From Nesterenkonia natronophila (GTDB taxonomy: Bacteria; Actinomycetota; Actinomycetes; Actinomycetales; Micrococcaceae), in NCBI RefSeq assembly GCF_003595215.1, contig NZ_QYZP01000003.1, positions 496,001-560,000 of the forward strand: a stretch of 64,000 nt of DNA, in the 5' to 3' direction. Under the pieces are notes generated by a model. The model saw nothing but the letters and a program-made list of their open reading frames with translations. It did not search any database and had not been told where the DNA came from. Position 1 is the stretch's first letter. Every line of letters begins with the position of its first letter. A program made the translations under genes and the position numbers. Shown here piece by piece: positions 35,996-45,041 of the stretch.

Positions 35996-36964
35996 TCAAC
36001 CTACGGGGGTAATGGGCTGTTCTCCATTCAGTACAGCGATTGCGTTCCGGAACGCAAGAGAGGCCATTTCATCGCGGGTGACGTCACCCGCGGAGCCGAT
36101 ATGCGGAAGCATGACCACCTGCTCCATAGTGCGAAGCCTGGGGTTCGTCGCCGGCTCAAACTCGTGGACATCCAGCCCTGCTCCACCGAGGTGTCCGGAG
36201 TCTATGACATCAGCCAAGGCTTCCTCATCCACCAAGGGCCCGCGGGCGGTGTTGATCAGGTAGCTGCCTGGTTTCATGGCTGCGAGCTGCTCGGCGCCGA
36301 TCAAGTGCTTGGTGTCCTCGGTCAGCGGGCAGTGCAGACTGACAATATCCGCAGTCTCCAGCAGCTCATCGATGGAGGATGCGGGGCTCACGCCCAAGCT
36401 TCGGGCGTCGTCGTGATGTGCCCGCCGCCCGGTGGCTATGATCGTCATGCCGAATGCTTGGGCGCGTTTGGCTACCGCCATGCCGATTCGCCCCAATCCC
36501 AAGATCCCCAGCGTGGCACCAGCGGAGACATCGAGACCCACATAGCTTTCCGGACTCCAGATCCACTCGGTGCCGGTGCGGATGAAACGGTCCCCTTCGG
36601 CCACGCGCCTCGTGGTGGCGAGCAGTAGTGCCAGAGTCAGGTCTGCCACTGCCTCGTCCAGGACCCCAGGGGTGTTGGTGACAATCACGTTGCGTTCAGC
36701 TGCAGCGTCCAGATCAATATTGTCGTAGCCGACGGCCACATTAGCCACTACTTTCAGCTGGTCTCCGGCGGCGTCGAGGACCTCGGCATCGATCCGGTCG
36801 GTCACGAGGCTGATGATGGCTTCAGCACCCTGGACAGACTCTAAGAGCTCCTGGCGTGTAGGCGGTAAGCCTGAGGTGCGGTGAACACGCAGCTCGCCGG
36901 GTAGTTGCTGACGGAACTGTTCTACGACATCGCCCAGCGGGCGGGTGAGATAGACGTGACCCAT
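35996..36964 (-). CDS. D-2-hydroxyacid dehydrogenase (glyoxylate/hydroxypyruvate reductase type)
   Basis: The 322-residue protein has the NAD(P)-binding GILGLGRIGMAVAKRA (about residue 152), NTPGVLDEAVADLTLAL, the catalytic arginine in INTARGPLVDEEALA, and the acid-base histidine in LPHIGSAG. This fits GyaR/GhrB-type glyoxylate reductases. It stands alone, convergent with the DyP cluster and divergent from nrtR. Confidence 0.92.
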   Translation of the reverse strand: MGHVYLTRPLGDVVEQFRQQLPGELRVHRTSGLPPTRQELLESVQGAEAIISLVTDRIDAEVLDAAGDQLKVVANVAVGYDNIDLDAAAERNVIVTNTPGVLDEAVADLTLALLLATTRRVAEGDRFIRTGTEWIWSPESYVGLDVSAGATLGILGLGRIGMAVAKRAQAFGMTIIATGRRAHHDDARSLGVSPASSIDELLETADIVSLHCPLTEDTKHLIGAEQLAAMKPGSYLINTARGPLVDEEALADVIDSGHLGGAGLDVHEFEPATNPRLRTMEQVVMLPHIGSAGDVTRDEMASLAFRNAIAVLNGEQPITPVG

Positions 36965-37004
36965 GCCTCACAGAGTACAGGGGGCACCCTCGAATGACTT
37001 CAGG

Positions 37005-37042
37005 TTGACCTGACCACAACTAGTAAGGGATAGTGTCAACTA
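37005..37042 (+). promoter_or_regulatory. Candidate promoter and operator of the nad operon
   Basis: TTGACC (37005) and GATAGT (37029) with an 18-base gap form a plausible promoter. A small dyad TAGT-GTCA-ACTA (37031-37042) overlaps the -10 and could be the NrtR operator, since NrtR usually represses its own operon. The operator sequence for this lineage is not known to me. Confidence 0.4.
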
Positions 37043-37081
37043 AACCAGAAGTCCTTCAGATGTGATCCCCAGGGCGGTGAG

Positions 37082-37783
37082 ATGTCCGCAGAACCGGAAC
37101 AGCACCTGGTGCTGGCTGTTTCCACAGTGATCTTTTCGCTGCGTCCGCACCCGGACACTGGCGAGTTCACCCTCTGGCTCCCCCTAGTGCGCCGCATCCG
37201 CGAGCCCTTCAAGAACCGATGGGCGCTGCCCGGGGGGCCCCTGGACAACACGCATGACCTCTCGGAGTCGGCCAAGAGGACAATGCATGAGACTACTCGG
37301 GTGCAGCCGCGCCACCTCGAGCAGCTCTACGCCTTTGGTGATGTTGACCGATCCCCGCAGGCGCCCGAACGAGTCGTATCAATCGTCTACTGGGCGCTGG
37401 TCCGTCAGGATGAGGACCTCCAAGTGGTGGACGCCGACAACGTGGAGTGGCACCCGGTGGAGGAGATTCCTGGCCCGTTGGCGTTCGACCATGATCTGAT
37501 AGTCCGCTACGCAGTGGACCGGTTACGTGCCAAGGTCACCTACTCCCCCATCGCGCATGCCTTCCTGCCCGATGAGTTCTCTCTGGCTGACCTGCGGCGG
37601 GCCTACGAGGCGATCCTGAACCGGGCACTGGACCCGTCGAACTTCCGCCGCCAGATCCTGTCTCAGGGCACGGTGGAGGACACCGGACGCAGGATGACCG
37701 GCACCGCGCATCGTCCACCAAAGCTCTACCGCTCCGCACCGCAGAGCAGCCGCTACGCACTCACCATTAAGGAGAACCCGTGA
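37082..37783 (+). CDS. NrtR-type Nudix regulator of NAD biosynthesis
   Basis: The N-terminal two thirds form a Nudix-like domain (VSTVIFSLRPHPDTGEFTLWL, RWALPGGPLD) in which the catalytic REXXEE helix is degenerate (SAKRTMHETTRV), as expected for NrtR, which senses ADP-ribose or NAD derivatives without hydrolysing them. The C-terminal part (FSLADLRRAYEAILNRALD, SNFRRQIL) is the winged-helix DNA-binding domain. Its stop overlaps the nadA GTG by four bases. Confidence 0.9.
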   Translation: MSAEPEQHLVLAVSTVIFSLRPHPDTGEFTLWLPLVRRIREPFKNRWALPGGPLDNTHDLSESAKRTMHETTRVQPRHLEQLYAFGDVDRSPQAPERVVSIVYWALVRQDEDLQVVDADNVEWHPVEEIPGPLAFDHDLIVRYAVDRLRAKVTYSPIAHAFLPDEFSLADLRRAYEAILNRALDPSNFRRQILSQGTVEDTGRRMTGTAHRPPKLYRSAPQSSRYALTIKENP

Positions 37784-39054
37784 CCGCGTCTGTCACACAA
37801 CGAATCGACCTGGCACCCACCAGGTCCTGCAACCCAGAACTGGCCGCTGGCCCCTGGGCGTTCGACTCACAGCCCGGCTATGGGCCCGGCGCTTCACAGG
37901 CCGACCCGATGCCGAGTCCAGTCACGCACCCGGGACAGCTGCCGCAGGCCTACCGGGAGATGTCCTCAGATCAGCTTCATGACAGGATCCGCCGCGCGAA
38001 AGCGATCTTGGCCGAGAGGTTAGTGATTCTAGGTCACTTCTACCAACGCGACGAGGTGGTTCAGCACGCCGATTTTCTGGGTGATTCATATCAACTGGCC
38101 AAGGCTGCGCTGTCCAAACCGGAAGCGGAGCACATTGTCTTCTGCGGGGTGCACTTCATGGCGGAGACCGCCGATATCCTCTCTGCGGCTGACCAGCAGG
38201 TCATACTGCCGAATCTTGCAGCCGGGTGCTCGATGGCGGATATGGCCGACGAGGACTCCGTGGAGACTGCGTGGGAGGAGATCTGCGAAGTCTATGGGGT
38301 GGATCCGCATCATGTGACACCCGGACCCGACGGCAAACTGCCGATTCTTCCGGTGACCTACATGAACTCCTCTGCAGCGCTGAAGGCGTTCTGCGGCCAG
38401 CATGGTGGGATCGTGTGTACATCTTCCAACGCCTCGGCCGTGTTGGAATGGGCATTCGAACGCGCCCACCGTGTGCTGTTCTTCCCCGACCAGCACCTGG
38501 GGCGCAATACGGCCAAGGCCATGGGTGTTCCGCTAGAGCAGATGCCCCTGTGGAATCCGCGCCGACCCTTAGGTGGCAACAACCCAGCTGACCTGCAAGA
38601 GGCCAAAGTCCTGCTGTGGCACGGATTCTGCTCGGTGCACAAGCGGTTCAACGTCCGCCAAATAGCGAAGGCCCGGGCCGAGCACCCGGGCTGCCGGGTC
38701 ATTGTGCACCCGGAGTCGCCAATGCCGGTGGTGGACGCCGCCGACGCCGCAGGCTCCACCGATGCAATCAGAAAATATGTAGCAGCCAGCTCACCGGGGG
38801 ACGTGATCGCCATAGGCACTGAGATCAATCTGGTAAATCGCCTCGCTGCTGAATACCCGGATCGGACAATCTTCTGTCTGGACCCGGTGATCTGTCCCTG
38901 TTCCACCATGTACCGCATCCATCCCGGCTACCTGGCATGGGTGCTCGAGGAGCTGGTGGAGGGCCGCACACCGAATCAGATCAGCGTCTCGGCAGACGTG
39001 GCACAGCCCGCGCGAGTTGCCCTGGACCGGATGCTGGCGGCCGTACCCAGATGA
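37780..39054 (+). CDS. nadA: Quinolinate synthase
   Basis: NadA condenses iminoaspartate with dihydroxyacetone phosphate to quinolinate using a [4Fe-4S] cluster. The cluster cysteines are in VFCGVHFMAE, IVCTSSNASAV and VICPCSTMYRIHP. The enzyme is of the long 424-residue actinobacterial type, with about 65 unconserved N-terminal residues before LHDRIRRAKAILAERLV. It starts with GTG overlapping nrtR and ends with an ATGA overlap to nadC. Confidence 0.96.
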   Translation: MTASVTQRIDLAPTRSCNPELAAGPWAFDSQPGYGPGASQADPMPSPVTHPGQLPQAYREMSSDQLHDRIRRAKAILAERLVILGHFYQRDEVVQHADFLGDSYQLAKAALSKPEAEHIVFCGVHFMAETADILSAADQQVILPNLAAGCSMADMADEDSVETAWEEICEVYGVDPHHVTPGPDGKLPILPVTYMNSSAALKAFCGQHGGIVCTSSNASAVLEWAFERAHRVLFFPDQHLGRNTAKAMGVPLEQMPLWNPRRPLGGNNPADLQEAKVLLWHGFCSVHKRFNVRQIAKARAEHPGCRVIVHPESPMPVVDAADAAGSTDAIRKYVAASSPGDVIAIGTEINLVNRLAAEYPDRTIFCLDPVICPCSTMYRIHPGYLAWVLEELVEGRTPNQISVSADVAQPARVALDRMLAAVPR

Positions 39055-39929
39055 ACACACGAACGGGATCGGGTAGTCTGTCGACGAGCCACATGGACCG
39101 TGTGATCCATCTCGCCTTGGCGGAGGATGTCCCGTTCGGGGACCTGACTACTGAAGCGTTCGTGCCGGAGCATGCTCAGACGCAGGCGTCGCTCCGAGCC
39201 CGCGAACCAGGTGTGCTTTCCGGCGGAGAGGTTTTTGCTCGGGCGCTGCAGGCGGTCGATGGCAGAGTCGGCGTTGATCTCATACACTCTGATGGCGCCG
39301 AATTCAGCGCCGGCGATCTGCTGGCCCGGATCCACGGGCCGGCGCGCGGAATCCTCACGTGCGAGCGCACCGGGCTGAACCTTGTACAGCGGATGTCCGG
39401 GATCGCGACGCTGACAGCTCAGTTCGTGGACGCAGTGCGAGGCACGAGCGTCCGCATCACTGATACTCGGAAAACGACGCCGGGCCTGAGGGTGCTTGAG
39501 CGGTACGCGGTCCGCTGCGGCGGTGGGCATAATCATCGGTTTAGTCTCTCCGACGCGGTGATGGCAAAGGACAACCATCTGGCAGCAGTCTCTGCCTCGG
39601 GGACTGATCTGGCCCAGGCGATCCGTGAAGCCAAGACCCGACTGCCGCACACTGCCCATATTGAAGTGGAGGTGGATCGGATAGGGCAGATTCTTCCCGC
39701 ACTGGAGGGTGGGGCCAACACGATAATGGTGGACAACTTCGGCCTCGATGAGACGGCGCATGCGGTGCAGCTCATTGCCGGGCGCGCTTGCGTGGAAGCC
39801 TCCGGCGGGGTCACTTTAGAGACCGTCGGCGCGATTGCGCGCACCGGTGTGGATGTGATCAGCGTGGGCGCACTGACTCACAGTGCTCGAGCGTTGGATC
39901 TGGGGCTCGACTTCGAGGTCAGCACATGA
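39051..39929 (+). CDS. nadC: Nicotinate-nucleotide pyrophosphorylase (quinolinate phosphoribosyltransferase)
   Basis: NadC converts quinolinate and PRPP to nicotinate mononucleotide. Motifs: ALAEDVPFGDLTTEA near the start, RITDTRKTTPGLRVLERYAV with RCGGGHNHRFSL (substrate-binding basic residues), and VDNFGLDE then EASGGVTLE. Length 292 is normal. The ATG overlaps the nadA stop (ATGA) and the nadC stop overlaps the nifS start. Confidence 0.96.
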   Translation: MNTRTGSGSLSTSHMDRVIHLALAEDVPFGDLTTEAFVPEHAQTQASLRAREPGVLSGGEVFARALQAVDGRVGVDLIHSDGAEFSAGDLLARIHGPARGILTCERTGLNLVQRMSGIATLTAQFVDAVRGTSVRITDTRKTTPGLRVLERYAVRCGGGHNHRFSLSDAVMAKDNHLAAVSASGTDLAQAIREAKTRLPHTAHIEVEVDRIGQILPALEGGANTIMVDNFGLDETAHAVQLIAGRACVEASGGVTLETVGAIARTGVDVISVGALTHSARALDLGLDFEVST

Positions 39930-41035
39930 TCTACCTGGATGAGGCCGCCTCAGCGCCGCCCCGGCGTGAGGTGCTGGAGGCGATGTGGCCGTATATGACC
40001 AGCAGTTTTGCCAATCCCGCCAGTCGGCATGATCCCGGCCTGGAGGGCGAACATGCGGTGGAAGACGCTCGCCGGAGAGTAGCGAAGCATCTGGGAGCCC
40101 GACCGGCGGAAATTGTGTTTACGTCTGGGGGCACCGAGTCGGACAACGCCGCAGTGAAGGGCCTTGCCCTTGCGGACCCCCGGGGCCGGCATGTGCTCGT
40201 ATCGGCTATTGAGCACCCGGCGGTTCTGGAGTCCGCTGCGTGGTTGGGCCGGCTGGGGTTCGCCGTGGAGTGGATCCCGGTCGAGGCTGACGGCACGGTG
40301 ACCCCGGAACGACTGGAGGCGGCCCTACGTCCCGACTCCACGCTGGTCAGCGTACAGGCGGCCAATGGCGAGATCGGAACTGTGCAGGACGTCACTGCCT
40401 TGAGCGTTGTCACGGCAGCATACGGGGTGCCCTTCCACACTGATGCAGTGCAGGCCGCCGGCACAATGCCGCTGCGGGTCGATGACCTCGGCGTACAGGC
40501 ACTGAGTCTTGCCGGCCACAAGCTCGGCACGCCGAAGGGTGTTGGGGTGCTGTACGTGCACCGCCGTACCGCGTGTGAGCCGCTGATCCACGGTGGTGGT
40601 CAGCAGCGTGGACGTCGCGCTGGAACAGAGAATGCAGCCGGAGCCGTGGGAATGGCCGTGGCCCTGGAGTGCGCAGTCGGAGCTGACGTGGCCGGCTGGC
40701 GGCGTCGTCGTGATATGTTCATTGCCGCTGTCGAGGAGGCTGTGCCCCAGGCACGACTCACGGGACACCGCACTCGGCGCCTACCGGGACATGCCTCCTT
40801 CGTTTTCGCTGGACGCAGTGGCGAGTCCCTTCTGCTGGATCTTCAGCAGCAGGGGGTAATCTGCTCGTCCGGTTCGGCATGTTCGGCTGGCAGTAGCGCT
40901 CCTAGCCCGGTGCTGCGCGCGCTGGGACTTTCCGCCGATGAGGCCCATAGCGCGGTGCGTTTCACATTCGGACATGACCTGCCGGAGGAGGCGCTCGAAC
41001 GGACTGTGGAAGCCCTCAGACAGGCGGCGCGGTGA
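39926..41035 (+). CDS. NifS/NadS-type cysteine desulfurase
   Basis: This PLP enzyme releases sulfur from cysteine. The PLP lysine is in SLAGHKLGTPKGVG (about residue 195) and the active cysteine loop is SSGSACSAGSS (about 315). Its place at the end of nrtR-nadA-nadC suggests that it supplies sulfur for the NadA [4Fe-4S] cluster. A nadS-type gene in a corynebacterial nad operon has been described, as I recall. It overlaps nadC by four bases. Confidence 0.93.
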   Translation: MIYLDEAASAPPRREVLEAMWPYMTSSFANPASRHDPGLEGEHAVEDARRRVAKHLGARPAEIVFTSGGTESDNAAVKGLALADPRGRHVLVSAIEHPAVLESAAWLGRLGFAVEWIPVEADGTVTPERLEAALRPDSTLVSVQAANGEIGTVQDVTALSVVTAAYGVPFHTDAVQAAGTMPLRVDDLGVQALSLAGHKLGTPKGVGVLYVHRRTACEPLIHGGGQQRGRRAGTENAAGAVGMAVALECAVGADVAGWRRRRDMFIAAVEEAVPQARLTGHRTRRLPGHASFVFAGRSGESLLLDLQQQGVICSSGSACSAGSSAPSPVLRALGLSADEAHSAVRFTFGHDLPEEALERTVEALRQAAR

Positions 41036-41055
41036 CTCTTGAACGAGCGCGCTGA

Positions 41056-41463
41056 TCACTCCAAGCGTTCGGTCATCTCGGAGGCGGGCTCGTTCAAGCT
41101 CTCCGCGAAAACCATGTTCGGGTAGAGGATTCCGACGGCCCGCTCATCCTTAATCACCGCGAACGGACGGGCGCCCCCGGCACGGTATAGGTCAACCACG
41201 TCTTCAACACTGTGATCTGGCCTGACCGACTCAAACTCCTCCGGGATGACGCAGGCGCAGCGTTTCTTCTGCCACGTTTCGGGATGCTCTGCCACTATCT
41301 GCGCAACATCTGCTTCTGTAATCAGACCCCGCGGCAGGTTGGACAGACCGAGCACCAATACAGCGTTGTCCTCACCGCTGACGAGCTGAGCTGCTTCAGC
41401 AAGGGAATGGGTCACCGACACTGCGCTCGTGATCGGGGACATGAGGTCACTGACGTAAGTCAC
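41056..41463 (-). CDS. CBS-domain protein
   Basis: The 135-residue protein is a pair of CBS modules: VSDLMSPITSAVSVTHSLAEAA, then a second around DHSVEDVVDLYRAGGARPFAVI. CBS pairs bind adenosine nucleotides and act as sensors. It follows the STAS-type gene (four-base ATGA overlap) on the same strand. No catalytic domain is attached. Confidence 0.85.
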   Translation of the reverse strand: MTYVSDLMSPITSAVSVTHSLAEAAQLVSGEDNAVLVLGLSNLPRGLITEADVAQIVAEHPETWQKKRCACVIPEEFESVRPDHSVEDVVDLYRAGGARPFAVIKDERAVGILYPNMVFAESLNEPASEMTERLE

Positions 41464-41771
41464 GGCAGCACCTTCGCTTCCTCCAATGGCAAAGCCGGAA
41501 ACTCCACAGCGGGTTCCGGTAGTCCCAATGCCTGGCGCACCTGGGTGAGGTAGAGCTGAAGAGCAGCGAGTCCTGCGGGTTCAATGTTCTCGGCACCCTG
41601 GAGGTCCAGAACCAAGTCCGGACATGCCGCAGGGTGAATGCCCCGGTCCAGAGCAGCGGTGAGGGCTTTCGAACTCTCGAGCGTGAGACCGCCCGAGAGC
41701 GAAAGGCGCAGAGGCCCATTGATATCTGAGAGGCTGATATCCAGCCGAGATGAGTGCTCCATGAAATTCAT
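41460..41771 (-). CDS. STAS-domain-like protein
   Basis: The 103-residue product resembles an anti-sigma-factor antagonist (STAS fold): RLSLSGGLTLESSKALTAAL, DLVLDLQGAENIEPAGLAALQL. The exact phosphorylated serine position is not clear. I start at ATG 41771 (MNFMEHSSRLD) with AAGGG upstream; ATG 41762 is an alternative. The open frame continues to 42245 but there it is antisense to the ANTAR gene and has unlike codon usage. Partner of the CBS gene. Confidence 0.7.
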   Translation of the reverse strand: MNFMEHSSRLDISLSDINGPLRLSLSGGLTLESSKALTAALDRGIHPAACPDLVLDLQGAENIEPAGLAALQLYLTQVRQALGLPEPAVEFPALPLEEAKVLP

Positions 41772-41897
41772 CAACCCTTGGGAAATTACGACAGGAGCCC
41801 TCTGCTTGAGCAAATACCAGGCTACCAGATCGTCCAAGTCCGAATAAGGCCCCTCGGCTGGGCAGAGGTCCCTAAGAGTACTGACTGGCGTAGAGTC

Positions 41898-41911
41898 CCA
41901 ATTAGTATTGG
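41898..41911. promoter_or_regulatory. Perfect dyad between STAS and ANTAR genes
   Basis: CCAAT-TAGT-ATTGG is a perfect inverted repeat in the 177-base divergent gap. It is a candidate operator shared by the STAS-CBS pair and the GAF-ANTAR gene. The binding protein is unknown. Confidence 0.4.
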
Positions 41912-41948
41912 ATCTCCGGAAATGTCGGAGTAGGGAACGGAGACTGCT

Positions 41949-42680
41949 GTGGAGACTCTCGAGGACACACGCGACTTCTCGGCTGAGCTGAGCCAGCTGC
42001 TGATGCACGATCACGACATCGTCCAGGTGCTGAACTCCCTCGCCAAGATGGCCGAGCATCGCTTGTCCAGCGGTCGCACCGTACGGTGCGGAATTGTTCT
42101 GGAACGTCCTAGACGGAACATCGTGGTGGCGAGCGGCTCTGCCGAAGCCCAGCAGATGGAAGAGACTCAAACTGGGTTCGGCGACGGCCCCTGCCTGGAG
42201 GCCCAACGCACAGGAAACGTGATCAGAATCCCTGACGTGCGCCATGAGCGCCGCTGGCCACCGTATATGGAGGAGGTGCGCAAGAACGGTCCCTTGAGTG
42301 TCCTCGCGGTCCCCCTGAAGATTGACGCTTCATCTACCGCTGCTATGAATTTCTACTCCTACGAGGCGGGAGATTTCGCCGACGACTCTTTGGAGGTCGC
42401 GGTGGAGTTCGCCAACACTGCCTCCACGACGGTGGCCATAGCTCTGCGGATCGCGGAGCATTCTGAGACCGCTGAGGACCGTAAGCGCGCCATGGAGTCT
42501 CGCACCACGATTGATATTGCGGTCGGCATCATCATGGGGCAGAACCGATGCAGCCAGGACCAGGCCGTGCAGATCCTGAAGAGGGCTTCCAATCACCGCA
42601 ACATGAAGCTGCGTGAACTTGCCGAGCAGATCATCAGCAAAGTGGGTGAGGCTGCGCCCTCGACGAGCTTCGAGTCCTAG
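41949..42680 (+). CDS. GAF-ANTAR transcription antitermination regulator
   Basis: Residues about 10-155 form a GAF sensor domain (VVASGSAEAQQMEETQTGFGDGPCLEA). Residues about 180-235 form an ANTAR RNA-binding domain (RAMESRTTIDIAVGIIMG, QAVQILKRASNHRNMKLRELAEQI). ANTAR proteins bind paired hairpins to prevent termination. The GTG start (41949) is divergent from the STAS-CBS pair. The target RNAs are not in this window as far as I can see. Confidence 0.92.
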   Translation: METLEDTRDFSAELSQLLMHDHDIVQVLNSLAKMAEHRLSSGRTVRCGIVLERPRRNIVVASGSAEAQQMEETQTGFGDGPCLEAQRTGNVIRIPDVRHERRWPPYMEEVRKNGPLSVLAVPLKIDASSTAAMNFYSYEAGDFADDSLEVAVEFANTASTTVAIALRIAEHSETAEDRKRAMESRTTIDIAVGIIMGQNRCSQDQAVQILKRASNHRNMKLRELAEQIISKVGEAAPSTSFES

Positions 42681-42701
42681 GAGAGGCGCCCCGGCGCAGG
42701 A

Positions 42702-43436
42702 TTAGCCCCGCTGCAAAGGTGCTATCAGCTCAGGTGAATTGTGACGGACGTTGCCGACCTCACGCCCCACCTCGTAGATCTCCCAACCCGAGGCAACCTC
42801 CAGTGCCTCAGCGCGTACTTGGAGAAGGAGCAGCGCAGCGTCGTCCTTGTCCAACTTTTCAGCACTCAACCACTCACTGAAGTGTTTGGGCCCCAGCGGC
42901 AGTGGCATTCTGTCGTGCAATGCGGCGAGATCATCGAGCACCCCGCCTGGCCCAGGCTCGGGCGAGGGTCCGGTCAGAATACTGGTGGACAGCACCCATT
43001 GGTCAGCACTGGGGTCCTTCCACCACTCATAGAGCCCGGCGAAGGTGATGAGTCGCCCGTCAGCGGGGCGAATAACATGGGGGCGCTTCTGGGTTCCCTC
43101 GGTCAGCCATTCGTAGTAGGCGTCAGCCGGCACAGCGCAGCGTCTGGACCGCACAGCAGCACGGAACGTCGGCTTCTCAATCACAGTCTCGCTGCGGGCG
43201 TTGAAGGTCTTGTACGACTGTTTAGCGTCCTTGGCCCATCCGGGCAGTAAACCCCATCGGGCCACGTGAATCTCACGGCGCAGCTCGTCTTCATCGAGGC
43301 GCTCCACCACGATCGGCACATTGGTGGTGGGGGCGACGTTCCAAGATGGCCGAACTTCCGCACCTTCTGCCAGATGGACACCGAGGTCAGCTGCGAGGTC
43401 GGCCCCGGCACGGGCTTGGACGTATCTGCCGCACAT
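42702..43436 (-). CDS. SRAP-family protein (HMCES/YedK type)
   Basis: It covers abasic sites in single-stranded DNA by a thiazolidine crosslink. The catalytic Cys2 follows the start (MCGRYVQA), then WNVAPTT, the asparagine/arginine in TFNARSET, the RRCAVPADAYYEW block and the histidine in LHDRMPL. Length 244 is normal. It stands on its own, convergent with the ANTAR gene. Confidence 0.94.
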   Translation of the reverse strand: MCGRYVQARAGADLAADLGVHLAEGAEVRPSWNVAPTTNVPIVVERLDEDELRREIHVARWGLLPGWAKDAKQSYKTFNARSETVIEKPTFRAAVRSRRCAVPADAYYEWLTEGTQKRPHVIRPADGRLITFAGLYEWWKDPSADQWVLSTSILTGPSPEPGPGGVLDDLAALHDRMPLPLGPKHFSEWLSAEKLDKDDAALLLLQVRAEALEVASGWEIYEVGREVGNVRHNSPELIAPLQRG

Positions 43437-43553
43437 AAAACGACCATACGCCGCAGCCCGCTCATGACGCCAGACTCAGCGCGGAACGACTCACCGTCTT
43501 CACGGGGTCGCGGAAGAGCTGGTCAGCACAGACCTAACTAGTACGATGTGCCT

Positions 43554-43793
43554 ATGAGCGAACGTCACCCCGAGCCCGGACCGGGCCCAGAAGATTCACC
43601 AGGCCTCGATTCCGGCGGCAGCGTGCGGCCCGGCGACACCCCACCTGACGCAGGCACTACTGATGATCAGAGTCACGGGGCGCCGCCAGCCAAGTCACCC
43701 AGTGGCGCCAAGCCCCTCATCATTATCGGGAGCATCGGCGTCGCCATCCTGCTACTGATCTTCGTCGGCTATATCGCAGGTATCATCGCCTGA
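43554..43793 (+). CDS. Small proline-rich single-pass membrane protein (DUF6480-like)
   Basis: The 79-residue product has a hydrophilic, Pro/Gly/Ser/Asp-rich N-terminus (about 50 residues) and one C-terminal transmembrane helix (LIIIGSIGVAILLLIFVGYI). Small proteins of this architecture are common in actinobacteria and have no known role. I start at ATG 43554; a GTG at 43548 is possible. Confidence 0.65.
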   Translation: MSERHPEPGPGPEDSPGLDSGGSVRPGDTPPDAGTTDDQSHGAPPAKSPSGAKPLIIIGSIGVAILLLIFVGYIAGIIA

Positions 43794-43835
43794 CCCACGG
43801 CGAGCGTGTGAGGTGGCTGATGAGAAAGGTTCCGT

Positions 43836-44525
43836 ATGACTGCGAACGTGGAGAGCTCAGAGCAGAAGACGGCGCTAGTCACCGGTGCAAGTAGCGGAAT
43901 CGGCCGCGAAGTCGCACGCCAACTAGCGCAGTGTGGGTGGCGTGTCATCGCCGTCGCCCGGGGCGAAGAGCGTCTGAAGCAGCTGGCCGGCGAAGTACCT
44001 GGAATCGAGCCACGCCCGGCAGATCTGACCACGTTCCCCTACCCGGACCTGATCCCCAGCCGCGTCGACGCACTGGTCCATGCCGCAGGAATCGTCCCAA
44101 CCGGGTCGGTCGAGAGGGCAACGCCGGAGGACTGGAGCTCGGCATTCACCCTCAATGTGACCGCCGGGGCAGAACTCGTGCGCCTATCCCTGACCAGTCT
44201 GCGACAGCGCCGGGGAACGGTCGTATTCGTCAACTCCGGCGCAGGAGTTACTCCCCTACCGCGCAATACCGTCTACGGAGCCACCAAACATGCCCTGCGC
44301 GCACTTGCCAACGGCTTGCGACAGGAGGAACAGGAGCACGGGGTACGGGTGACGTCTGTCTTCCCAGGTCCCACCGACACCCCCCTGTTCACGGGCAATG
44401 TCGATCGGGCTCGGCTGATTCGGCCTTCGACTGTGGCGCAAGTGATCGTCAACGCCATCACCGCAGGCGACGACACTCAACTCACCGAGATCCAAGTACG
44501 CCCGCGCCAGGAGCTCTCCTGGTAG
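43836..44525 (+). CDS. Short-chain dehydrogenase/reductase (SDR)
   Basis: A classical SDR of 229 residues: cofactor motif TGASSGIGREVARQ (about residues 16-29), the NAG-like HAAGI, the catalytic serine in VNSGAGVTPL and YGATK (about 145). Substrate unknown. The ribosome-binding site is AAAGG before ATG 43836. It lies 42 bases after the small membrane protein. Confidence 0.93.
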   Translation: MTANVESSEQKTALVTGASSGIGREVARQLAQCGWRVIAVARGEERLKQLAGEVPGIEPRPADLTTFPYPDLIPSRVDALVHAAGIVPTGSVERATPEDWSSAFTLNVTAGAELVRLSLTSLRQRRGTVVFVNSGAGVTPLPRNTVYGATKHALRALANGLRQEEQEHGVRVTSVFPGPTDTPLFTGNVDRARLIRPSTVAQVIVNAITAGDDTQLTEIQVRPRQELSW

Positions 44526-44649
44526 AGATCCGCCAGACGCTGACGGCGACACAACGCTCACCTAGTGACGGCCAGCAAGTTCGTTACACCCCGACCACCA
44601 CGCCCTCCGACTAGGAGCAGGCACTCCGATCCGGCCTACGAGGGAAGCT

Positions 44650-45027
44650 ATGGACTTCGACACAATCATCGGCTACATCGGCCAAGCCGTCGACGCTGCC
44701 GGAGTGGCAGTTATGGTCGTTGGCATCGGCGTCGCCTCCGTCGTTGCCGGCTGGAGGCGCCTGCGCAGCAAGAGTCCCGTTTTCGACGACTACCGCCGCT
44801 GGGTCGGGAAATCCATTCTGCTGGGATTGGAGATTCTCATCGCTGCCGACATCATCCGGACAGTAGCTGTAGGTTTCGCCCTAGACGCGATTCTAGCGTT
44901 GGGTCTGATCGTCCTCATCAGAACATTTCTGAGCTTCACCTTACAGCTTGAAATGACCGGCCGCTGGCCGTGGCAGACTTCCGCCGCGGGGCTTCGCAGA
45001 GAATTGTCGGACGATCCATCTCCGTAG
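44650..45027 (+). CDS. DUF1622 membrane protein
   Basis: The 125-residue protein has about three hydrophobic segments and the family middle block DYRRWVGKSILLGLEILIAADII (about residues 45-67). DUF1622 proteins have no known function. It starts with ATG 44650 after GGGAAG, on the same strand as the SDR gene. The C-terminus ends next to tRNA-Pro on the other strand. Confidence 0.85.
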   Translation: MDFDTIIGYIGQAVDAAGVAVMVVGIGVASVVAGWRRLRSKSPVFDDYRRWVGKSILLGLEILIAADIIRTVAVGFALDAILALGLIVLIRTFLSFTLQLEMTGRWPWQTSAAGLRRELSDDPSP

Positions 45028-45041
45028 TACTTTCCACAATG

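Noticed and set aside
41772..42245. Long N-terminal extension of the STAS protein
   Set aside because: It would overlap the GAF-ANTAR gene on the other strand and the divergent control region.
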